From positions 1 to 26,274 of the forward strand of contig MU130133.1 in the NCBI GenBank assembly GCA_015039465.1: DNA of 26,274 bases. The letters run 5' to 3'. Both the position numbers and the translations under genes were made by a program. The notes beneath the pieces are model-generated. The model did no database searches, had not been told where the DNA came from, and saw only the letters and a list, made by a program, of their open reading frames with translations. This DNA is from Phlegmacium glaucopus (Eukaryota > Basidiomycota > Agaricomycetes > Agaricales > Cortinariaceae). This document shows positions 18,758 to 26,274 of the stretch, piece after piece. The first letter of the stretch is position 1, and each line of letters opens with the position of its first letter.

Positions 18758-20834
18758 ATGCAACTGATAGAAGTACGTCTCACATACGATTCTCTTTGTT
18801 TCTCGCCCATACTCAGTCTGCGACACAGGTTACAGGCCCAGGCATTGCCTACATCTGCCTCGGAGGTTTTATCGTTACCGTTCGTCCGGATTTTATCTCT
18901 ATTCCAACCGAATATCCTTCTGAGAATATATGCGTCTAGTTTTCTCTGATCTCCCTTCTTGCCAGAGAAAAGGTTCTTATTAAATCTCTGGTGATTCCAT
19001 ACAACTTCTCATCTCACCTAGGTATACGTCAACGAAGTGGTATTAGGCACAGCATTTGGAATTTTTATGGGTCCCTATTTCGCAGGTGTATTCGATCCGC
19101 GATCGTGGGTGTCCACTGGTAAACCAGATCATATCACTCTCGAAGTCATGCGCATAGTCCTTGCGACTGGTCTGTTTGCTATCGGTGTAGAACTTCCTAA
19201 GTCTTATATGGCACAACACGCCAAAAGCCTTTCTGTCATGGTAATCCCCACAATGGGGATTGGTTGGGCTATTGTCGCTGGTATGTATTATTCTCTGTTC
19301 CCGCAGCATTTAAACTTCACTGTTCTTCTAGGTCTCCTCCGTCTCTTGTTTCCTCGATTAGATTTTATATCATGTTTGACTATTTCTGCCTGCTTGACTC
19401 CTACGGATCCAATTATTTGTTCCGCTATTGTTGGCGAGTTATACATATTCACACATCTGGCTCCTACTAATCTGATCCACAAAGGCGGTAAATTTGCAAA
19501 ACGTCATGTCCCTGTAAATCTGCGACACATACTTTCCGCAGAATCAGCAGCAAACGACGGTCTCGCCTATCCTTTTTTGACTCTAGGCATTTACCTGACT
19601 ATTGAATCATCGCGTGGGGTTGCTATTACTCGCTGGCTTTTGATTGGGTGCTTGTGTATGTTATTTGTCAACTCTCATACGCTCGGTTTTCATAGGTGTC
19701 ATTCATAGATCAAGTAGTCCTTGGTGTCGTAATGGGTGCAATCCTTGGTCCGTTTTTAAATCTAGGATTAGTTCATTAATACTGACGTTCATCAATCAGG
19801 CTTGGCCTTCTCCCGCCTGCTCAAATTTTCTCATAAACATGGTTTCATCAATCGAGAATCATATGTCGCACAATGTCTAGCGTTAGCAATACTTGTAACC
19901 GGGATTATCAGCACTATCGGGAGCGATGATTTACTGGCTGCATTTGCTGCAGGTTTGTTCACGCCCTACTTTTTAATGTCTTCTATCATCCTTAACGTAT
20001 GTTCAGGCTCTGCGGTTTCCTGGGATGGCGAATTCAACGAAAACATAGAAGGGGAAGTTTTTGCCTCCGCCATTGACCTGCTTCTCAATTGCGCGTGCTT
20101 CATATATATCGGGGCATGGATACCATTCAATGCCTTTGTCTTACCCGACCTTGGTATTAATCCATGGCGGCTGGCCGTGTTGGCATGCGGGATAATGTTT
20201 TTACGTCGTATACCGGCTATCCTCGTATTGTATAGATGGATTCCAGAGATAACTTCGTGGCGCCAGGCACTTTTCTCTGGCCACTTTGGTATGTGCTTCG
20301 TCGACACTGATCCACTGCTGGTTGACTTAATTGTCCATAGGTCCAGTACGTTTGTCACAATTGCACATGGTATGATAGTTGCTAATGAATTTAATAGATG
20401 GGTGTAGGCGCTGTTTTCATTTCCACTCTAGCACGTCATAAGCTTCCTTTTCCTTCGAATCCCCCTCAATCCCAACAAGATATTCTGGCCCTAGCCATTC
20501 CTTCCATCGTCTCCTTCGTCGTACTCTCATCGATCATTATTCGTGCGTTTGCCACTAGCGTTTCCCTTACTTTCATTAAATTCACATCGTACCAGATGGA
20601 TTGTCAATACCGTTTTTTAATCTTGGAAGAGGTGTTTCCCGCACCGTTACTCTTACAGCGACTATGACCAATCGCTCCAAAACAAATTCCGATTGGCGAA
20701 CTCATCTCAACTTGAGTCATATTCCAACCCTTCCCTTTTCTAAAGAAGAACCGGTAAATGTACCAAGTGTCGCTTTCGATGGGACTGCAGATGCAAATGC
20801 GGTCACACAGGAGTCTCGGATTCAACCTAATTAG
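18758..20834 (+). CDS. Na+/H+ antiporter, CPA1 family, fungal Nha1/Sod2-like (12 exons, 501 aa)
   Basis: Plasma-membrane antiporter exporting Na+ (and perhaps K+) in exchange for protons, for salt tolerance and pH control. Exons: 18758-18772, 18817-18879, 18940-18972, 19022-19280, 19332-19433, 19485-19655, 19709-19747, 19800-19952, 20007-20288, 20341-20345, 20398-20542, 20596-20834, totalling 1506 nt. Conserved blocks: VNEVVLGTAFGI, GVELPKSYM, TPTDP (D149), SAESAANDGLAYPF with the CPA1-type N181-D182 pair, GSDDLLAAFAAG, SWDGEF, LRRIPAIL and GHFGPMGVGAVF. About eleven or twelve membrane segments are apparent, then a short hydrophilic tail of about 70 residues; the long cytoplasmic tail of yeast Nha1 is absent, so it is closer to Sod2 in size. 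The ATG at 18758 has a good ACA context and gives a first exon of only five codons. Intron 5 uses a GC donor; exon 10 is 5 nt. Confidence 0.92.
20341..20345 (+). other. 5-nt microexon of the antiporter gene
   Basis: GTCCA lies between an intron of 52 bp (20289-20340, GTATGT...CATAG) and another of 52 bp (20346-20397, GTACGT...AATAG). It completes the Gly codon and supplies Pro in the invariant GHFGPMGVGAVF block. Without it the frame is lost and the Gly-Pro step of this conserved motif is missing. Confidence 0.85.
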
Positions 20835-20848
20835 ATTCTTATTCCAGA

Positions 20849-21600
20849 TCAGCCAAGTATGTAGCTCCTCTTGTAAACTAGGCATAGTCCAAATCGAACC
20901 CCACAATCCGCATCGCGATTCAAGACGGTCGTCATATCACCGAATATCTCAACGTCGACAGGAGGCTTGAACACAGAGTGCTCAACGACGAACTTGGGAG
21001 TACTAGCTTGAAAAGACTCCCGACCGTTTGAGCGCAAGCAATGTGGAAGACGAGGGAAATTCCATGTGCCCAGCTTCCATGGGACCATGGGCTTGTCCAT
21101 TTCAGGGTTCGACCTCATCAATGGTGTTTGAACAGAATTGTATTTGAGAAGTGCATTGAAAATATACCAATGTCCGAGCATGGGACACAATTTCCAAACC
21201 CCCAAGCCTACCATCACCGAAAAGTGCTATGGTGACCCGTTAATGAAGTGCAGAACAGTGGCGATAGAGAGTTGAAAGGTCAAAGATGATGGAAAGATTA
21301 AAAAACGAGGGGGAGGGGGGAGAAAAACCGCCATCAGATATGTATCAAGCCCGTCCCTTTGAATTAACAAGGTATGCGGTGCCGAACGAGCGATGTCAAC
21401 GCCGCCTGCATTGACTGCGGCTAGCTCAACGCTTTGCACCAGATATTTATCGTCATGGGCGGTTATTGATTGTGGAAGAATCAAAGAAACGAAGTAACGC
21501 GGAAGAATTTGCTTTATAGGATGAAAATTGATGGGGGCGCACGGACCATCGTTCATTATGCATGACTTACCGCGCCAAGGGTACTCTCAAGCTCGCGAGC
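20849..21600 (-). other. Possible minus-strand gene or gene remnant, unidentified
   Basis: Minus-strand frames at 21217-20849 (122 codons, ending shortly after GVRFGLCLVYKRSYILG) and 21556-21227 (109 codons) have protein-like composition, and a GTAAGT donor-like site is present on the minus strand near 21571. The first contains FQASTPKFVVEHSVFKPPVD and VEIFGDMTTVLNRDADCGVR, which look like real protein sequence, but I recognise no family. The implied gene would converge on the antiporter gene. No complete exon chain with a credible start could be built. Confidence 0.3.
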
Positions 21601-22089
21601 AGACTGGGCGTTCTCGTCACCCTTTTTTGGCTGGTCAGATATTTCCCCGCCAATCCAGTGTCCAGAGGTGCTCACCCAAAAAACACTCAAGGTCAAAAAA
21701 AAAACTATGCATTTACACCTGAAGTTTTTTCCTCACTCCCAACTCACTGCCTCCATTTTCTCAAAGTTCAAAAATATGGATATATGCCCATCGATGGTCG
21801 ATTGTACTACACCTAATTGGCGTGCCAGTTGGCCGCAATTGAAAACAATCATTCAAGCCAAATTATAGCATACACTTAGACTGGAACTATGACAATCCCT
21901 TTTCAATTTCAAAACCCGGTAAATCTGTGTCAAAGATAGTGCGGAATGGAAGTAAAGAAGCCTGGGAGCCGTAATAGTGTTGAATCATGTAACAATAAGC
22001 AGACGAGTAGGATGAAAACAAAGAATGGTATATACCTGGTAAAAGTCTAGAGAGTTCATGAGGATGCTAGCAGTATTATCTACATTAAA
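21601..22089. other. Intergenic, nothing recognised
   Basis: Mostly AT-rich sequence with short A-runs (about 21697-21706). The plus-strand frames here have no recognisable domain or codon bias. Confidence 0.4.
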
Positions 22090-22514
22090 TTCGGTTCCAA
22101 TTATCGACTAGTAGAAATAAAGAATGAGTTCGATGACATCCAATCCGACAGTCGGGCCAAATAGAAACACCGTCAGTAATAACGTTCGGTATCCATTATT
22201 CGGTTTGATGCAGGCTGCTCGTCGGTTCGGGGTTTACAAAAAAAACCAGCTTCGTCATTGGACTTGTAGAATTTCACGATTTATAATGACAAATACAATC
22301 GAAATCATTGATATGGAATGAAATATCAATGATTGTATTTGTCATCTAAATCTAAATCATACAAGTCAAATGATGAAACCCGAAACGAGGATGGGCATCA
22401 AACCCAATAATGAATACCGAATGGCAGACTCTAAAGTTATTACCTTACTGACGGCTGTCGAATTGGATGCTATCGAAATTCATTGTTCATTCAAACCGAA
22501 TAATGGATACCGAA
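22090..22514. mobile_element. 425-bp imperfect foldback element upstream of the lipase gene
   Basis: The whole stretch is one long imperfect palindrome centred near 22318. Paired blocks from outside in: TTCGGT...CCAATTAT with ATAATGGATACCGAA; TTCGATGACATCCAATCCGA with its complement near 22457-22476; a GTTCGGTATCCATTATTCGG block with its complement near 22410-22430; and GACAAATACAATC with GATTGTATTTGTC around the centre. The motif TTCGGTATCCATTATTCGG occurs both at the ends and internally. No coding frame and no clear target duplication. It ends about 105 bp before the lipase ATG. Confidence 0.7.
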
Positions 22515-22540
22515 CTTGAAGTTCCAGTGGAGTTTGACTC

Positions 22541-22550
22541 ATATATATAT
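22541..22550 (+). promoter_or_regulatory. TATA-like stretch of the lipase gene
   Basis: ATATATATAT followed by GGCG, 69-78 bp upstream of the lipase ATG and 27 bp after the foldback element ends. The spacing suits a TATA box with a short leader; this is assignment by position only. Confidence 0.4.
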
Positions 22551-22618
22551 GGCGACCAGATCTTTTTGTCTGGCATACCTAATTCTTGGTACCGATTCTT
22601 GAACGAAGCAACTCAAGA

Positions 22619-24076
22619 ATGCTAGCTACTGGCTTTATCCTCGTCTCTATGTTGGCCTCGGTCGTCAACGCTGCACCTGGCCTTGATCTAGCTCAATTGT
22701 CCAAGAGGCAAAGCATCACCACTCTCACTGAATCGGAGATCTCGTCGTTCAAACCTTTCACGTACTTCGCCAGCACACCGTATTGTAACCCAAGTACGAT
22801 AACTGACTGGTCTTGTGGTGGTATGTGCGTTTCTTTCGCTTTCTTGCATGGTGATTGACAATTCTGTTTTCTTTGAACAACAGCCAATTGTGCTGCAAAC
22901 GCAGACTTCATCATAACAGCATCAGGCGGCGACGGTAGCTCTGTGCAGTTCTGTAAGTGTTATACTGTTTGAATCTCCGTGGCACGATGATCCGACTCTG
23001 TTGCTTGTGATCAAGGGTACGTTGGCTTCTCGCCATCGCAAGCGACAGTCATCGTCGCTCATCAAGGAATCGACACGTCTGAGACGTTAGTCCAGCTCCT
23101 GCCTAGGCTTCAATAATTGACTGACAAAGTTTTGATGCGTATATAGCCAAGCCTCTACCACAAACACCGACCTGGTTCTGAGTTCGTTAGACTCTACTCT
23201 CTTCCCTGACGTTAGTTCCTCTATTCAAGTTAACAGCGGTTGGGCAAACGAACATGCCAAGTAAGCCAAATTCTCGATCCAGCCTTATGTTTAGGTATTG
23301 TTGTTGACTTTTTAAGGACGGCAACGGATATCCTCTCAGCTGTTCAGACTGCTATCAACGCGCATAGCGCAACTACGGTAACAATTGTTGGGCACTCTAT
23401 TGGTGCGTTCAGCTTGACATTGAGTTTGTAAAATTTTTACTGATCTTTGATCCGCCTTGGCTTCAACTTGTATAGGAGCTGTTATCGCTGTTCTCGATTG
23501 GGTATATCTTCCTTTGCATATCAGCGGCATATCATTCAAAATGATAGGCTATGGAATGCCTCGAGTATGATCTATGCCCTATGTTTCGTAACCCAACATC
23601 GATGGAATATTTAATTCTTGTTCAGGTCGGGAATCAAGCATTCGCTGATTATGTTGATGCCCACCCCGGTGTCACACACATCAGTAACAAGTTAGTACCG
23701 CATCCTTTATTTATGTTGATCTAGGACTCTGAATCATCATGCTTCATAGGAAGGATTTTATCCCCACTGTTCCAGGTATGCAACTCTTCTTTTGTTATCT
23801 TTTGAAGATATCCTCATGCGTCTGTCACCAGCTTCGTTCGCGGGCTACCGTCAACCATCTGGTGAAGTGCACATCATGGAAGATAATCAATGGGTCTCCT
23901 GTCCTGGTAATAATTCTGTTTCCGGAATCAAGATGAGAAAATCTTACTGGCATAATATAACCCTAGGTCAAGAAAATCCAAGCACACAATGTACTGTGGG
24001 AGATGTTCCAAACATTTTCGACGGGAGTGCGAGTGACCACTTCGGTCCTTACGATGGTGTTACAATGGGCTGTTAA
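22619..24076 (+). CDS. Secreted class 3 lipase (alpha/beta hydrolase; 10 exons, 301 aa)
   Basis: Extracellular triacylglycerol lipase or related esterase. Exons: 22619-22820, 22884-22952, 23016-23085, 23147-23260, 23317-23402, 23476-23564, 23626-23690, 23750-23775, 23832-23906, 23967-24076, totalling 906 nt. Residues 1-18 are a signal peptide (MLATGFILVSMLASVVNA), followed by a short propeptide ending K29-R30, a Kex2-type site. The family landmarks are present: VAHQGID (oxyanion loop, 104-110), the nucleophile elbow GHSIG with Ser179 (the common residue after Ser is Leu; Ile here), YGMPRVGNQAFADYVD, Asp234 in KKDFIPTVP, and His290 in SDHFGPYDG near the C-terminus. Six or more Cys residues suit a disulphide-bonded secreted enzyme. 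The ATG at 22619 is preferred over an upstream in-frame ATG at 22586 because it puts the signal peptide at the terminus. Intron 9 is 60 bp and open in frame. Confidence 0.92.
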
Positions 24077-24782
24077 GTACGGTATTGTTTTTCCTGGGTA
24101 TTTTGATTTGATTCCTTGCCAGTATCATCCTTCATTGAAAATGTCTGTCTGCGAGCCATTGCCATTGATAGTGACCATCTATATATATCATTTGTGCTTT
24201 AACGGGCAAAATGGATCTACAGCAACAGGGTTTGTGCATGTCCGGCTACACTAATGCTCGTCGTGGACTCGTGGACTTGTCAGAACTCCGGCAAAATGAC
24301 TTGCCCCAAGGCCCCCAACATGAATTCTGGCACTTTCCGTTTTTGCGAGGAGCCATTCGAACTGGGGTGATTAAGACATCCTAAAGTACAATAGATCCGA
24401 AAAAATCATAAATCATAACCTAGCACTGGATTTTCATCTGCGCCCAAAAGATTTGTCTAGGGGCACGGAACATGAGATGGCGGTGAGGAAATTAACAGAG
24501 AAAATAAGGTTACAAAACATGGGAAGCATATTGTGTTGAATATTTTCGAGCATTAGAAAAGGTCTTCCCGATTAGGAATGATTAGTAAGCACGATAGGAT
24601 ATGAGTAGTAGTAGTAGTGTACCGTTTTACTCACTCGTTTGCAAGGCGCTAGACCCGCGCTGGCCAAACGTGAATAATATTATCAACTACTTAACTACTG
24701 GGTTCGATAAATTCCAACATATTGGTTCCCCACTCATACCGGCAGTGCATCGTGGTTTTCTTCAATATTCACATTCAGATTT
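24077..24782. other. Intergenic downstream of the lipase gene
   Basis: No credible gene. A 65-codon plus-strand frame (24601-24798) begins with a serine run and ends inside the duplicated antiporter fragment; its composition and lack of a family argue against a real protein. Confidence 0.45.
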
Positions 24783-24930
24783 CGTCATGCCCCAGTAAAT
24801 CTGCGACACATACTTTCCGCAGAATCAGCAGCAAACGACGGTCTCGCCTATCCTTTTTTAACTCTAGGCATTTACTTGACTATTGAGTATTGAGTCATCG
24901 CGTGGGGTTGCTATTACTCACCTGCTTTTT
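24783..24930 (+). pseudogene. Partial copy of antiporter exon 6
   Basis: Nearly identical to 19502-19644 of the Na+/H+ antiporter gene, in the same orientation: it covers the CATACTTTCCGCAGAATCAG and CAAACGACGGTCTCGCCTAT stretches that encode SAESAANDG. The copy begins and ends inside exon 6, so it carries no introns to test for an RNA route. It has a 7-nt duplication (CTATTGAGTATTGAGTCATC) that shifts the frame, and nothing upstream supplies the remaining exons. It cannot encode a transporter. Divergence from the parent is low, so the event is recent. Confidence 0.88.
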
Positions 24931-24957
24931 GCAGTACTTTACCCTCCCCCACACATT

Positions 24958-25027
24958 CCGAGCGGATCCGAGCGGATCCGAGTGAATCCGAGCAGAATCC
25001 GAGCAGAATCCGAGCGGGTCCGAGCAT
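24958..25027. repeat. Short tandem repeat, unit about TCCGAGCRGA
   Basis: About six to seven units of 10-11 bp (CGAGCGGATC, CGAGTGAATC, CGAGCAGAATC, CGAGCGGGTC). It contains BamHI-type GGATCC palindromes at the first joints. Confidence 0.8.
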
Positions 25028-25198
25028 ATTCTTTCTTATTTGTCCGTACACTCGTCAATTTAAGAACCAATCCACCAAAACTCAGGTAAAATTTTACGTA
25101 CCATGGTCGTTTGAAATTAACCAAAGACGTGTGATACGAGAAGATAGTGTGGTCTATACAATATCTTTTCGTTCTCTCCTTTCATTTCTTACTTCTGT

Positions 25199-25199
<1 letters not shown>

Positions 25200-25264
<65 letters not shown>

Positions 25265-25356
25265 ACCTACGACTACTACTATAGTTACTACTACTACAGT
25301 TACTACTACAGTTACTACCACAACTCTACCTACGACTACAACTACTACTACTATAA
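25200..25356. repeat. (ACT)n microsatellite
   Basis: A perfect ACT run from 25200 to about 25264 (21-22 units), then a degenerate continuation with GTT and CCT interruptions to about 25356. It gives a poly-threonine frame on the plus strand that is a by-product of the repeat. Confidence 0.95.
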
Positions 25357-25442
25357 ATACAATTAACTAATTCTTTTTAGACTGTAACTGCAACTACTAT
25401 ACATACAGTTAGTGGTTCAAGTTATGAGGCGAATCAGTCTTA

Positions 25443-26035
25443 TCACTACGGTTTCAAGTCAAGACTTGACTGAGTGACTTGGACTTGACTGACTTGACTT
25501 GACTTGACTTGACTTTTCAAGTCAAGTCAAGTCCGTATACCTCTTAACCGTCAAGTAGGTCAAGCTTGACTTGACTTGACGACTTGACTATCCAGGAGCT
25601 TCCTACTCTTTAAGGATATATAACTAGGTACAAAGGACCTTTAACCAAGAAACCACTACATGTTTACTAAACCTTCAGGAAAACCCTCATTTTGTTACTA
25701 ACTCGTTCCTCTATTACTGGTATACTACACTAATACAATATATAATCGTAATAGGTAAAACCTTGTATTTATGTTTAGTCACCACAATATATAAGAGTTC
25801 CCCAGGACTCTAATATGACTCATCTTTAACCCACGGATTCCGGATTCCTACCAGGAACCTGCTACCTTAAAGGTTATTATTCATTTTATATCTTAAATAT
25901 TGTCAAGAAGTCAAGTCAAGTCAAGTTTGGCCAAGAAATTGTCAAGTCAAGTCAAGTCCTTTTTGAATCAGTCAAGTCAAGAGTCAAGTCGTTTTTTACG
26001 ACGACTTGACTTGACTTGACTTGAAACCGTAGTGA
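25443..26035. mobile_element. 593-bp non-autonomous TIR element with CAAGT subterminal arrays
   Basis: The ends are perfect inverted repeats: the left begins TCACTACGGTTTCAAGTCAA and the right ends with the exact complement. TA flanks both sides (25441-25442 and 26036-26037), as in Tc1/mariner-type insertion. About 125 bp inside the left end and about 130 bp inside the right end are dominated by the pentamer CAAGT/ACTTG in arrays that themselves form inverted repeats. The AT-rich middle has no coding frame. If the ends are taken one base further in they read CACTA, so a CACTA relative is an alternative, but no 3-bp direct duplication is seen. Confidence 0.75.
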
Positions 26036-26051
26036 TATATACATGTATTAG

Positions 26052-26240
26052 TTGAACCTTATCTGATCCTTACTTGAGTCTTATTTGAGTCTTATTCGAA
26101 CCTTACTTGAACGTGAACCTTACTCGAGCCTTACGTGAACCTTACTCGAGCCTTACGTGAACCTTACTCGAGCCTTACGTGAGCCTTACGTGAGCCTTAC
26201 TCGAGCCTTACGTGAGCCTTACTCGAGCCTTAGGTTGAAC
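26052..26240. repeat. 11/22-bp tandem repeat, unit GARCCTTACKYGA
   Basis: About sixteen degenerate 11-bp units (GAACCTTACTC, GAGCCTTACGT and variants). The better-preserved part shows a 22-bp higher-order unit in which CTTACTCGAGC and CTTACGTGA alternate. Left units are more divergent (CTTATTTGAGT). It begins 16 bp right of the TIR element. Confidence 0.85.
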
Positions 26241-26274
26241 ACATGTTACAAAAAAAAAATGAGCCTGGACGAGC

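Noticed and set aside
24601..24798. 65-codon frame starting with a serine run
   Set aside because: It ends inside the duplicated antiporter fragment in a non-parental frame and has no recognisable domain.
25131..25370. 79-codon poly-threonine frame
   Set aside because: Produced by the (ACT)n microsatellite; no signal peptide, domain or gene context supports it.
24958..26240. CRISPR-like array
   Set aside because: The repeats are contiguous or degenerate without unique spacers of constant length, and the host is a eukaryote.

Overview
This is nuclear DNA of a filamentous fungus, most likely an agaricomycete basidiomycete. The three kinds of host gene carry many short GT-AG introns (about 44-73 bp). 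Their products are typical of mushroom-forming fungi: a membrane-anchored P450 present as a tandem pair, a CPA1-type Na+/H+ antiporter, and a secreted class 3 lipase with a Kex2-like propeptide site. There are no operons, no prokaryotic signals and no RNA genes that I can defend.

Left half (1-10.6 kb): a nest of transposons. A retroelement ORF1/gag-like reading frame runs off the left edge on the minus strand. From 1291 to 10032 lies a decayed tyrosine-recombinase retrotransposon with gag, reverse transcriptase/RNase H and tyrosine recombinase. It has no visible integrase or methyltransferase, and its terminal repeats are arranged A1-genes-B1-A2-B2, the split direct repeat layout of Ngaro-type elements. 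Three younger events sit inside it: a 1383-bp TG...CA insertion with a 4-bp target duplication that splits gag (probably a solo LTR); a 1451-bp non-autonomous hAT-like element with a perfect 8-bp target duplication in B1, for which B2 preserves the empty site; and, inside the hAT-like element, a 211-bp CACTG-terminated palindromic element.

Middle (10.6-20.8 kb): two P450 genes in direct tandem, starting 3340 bp apart. Each has 14 exons, every exon is the same length in both copies, and both reading frames are intact (510 aa). Next comes about 2 kb with no certain gene, then a 12-exon Na+/H+ antiporter gene (501 aa) with a 5-nt microexon and one GC-AG intron.

Right (20.8-26.3 kb): an uncertain minus-strand coding signal, a 425-bp foldback element just upstream of a 10-exon lipase gene (301 aa), a broken partial copy of antiporter exon 6, several tandem repeats, and a 593-bp TA-flanked terminal-inverted-repeat element whose ends are filled with a CAAGT pentamer. 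The host genes show no obvious shared pathway. I found no defence system or clearly novel enzymatic system. The most informative signals are the nested-insertion history, the microexon, the splice-donor divergence between the P450 copies and the duplicated antiporter fragment.
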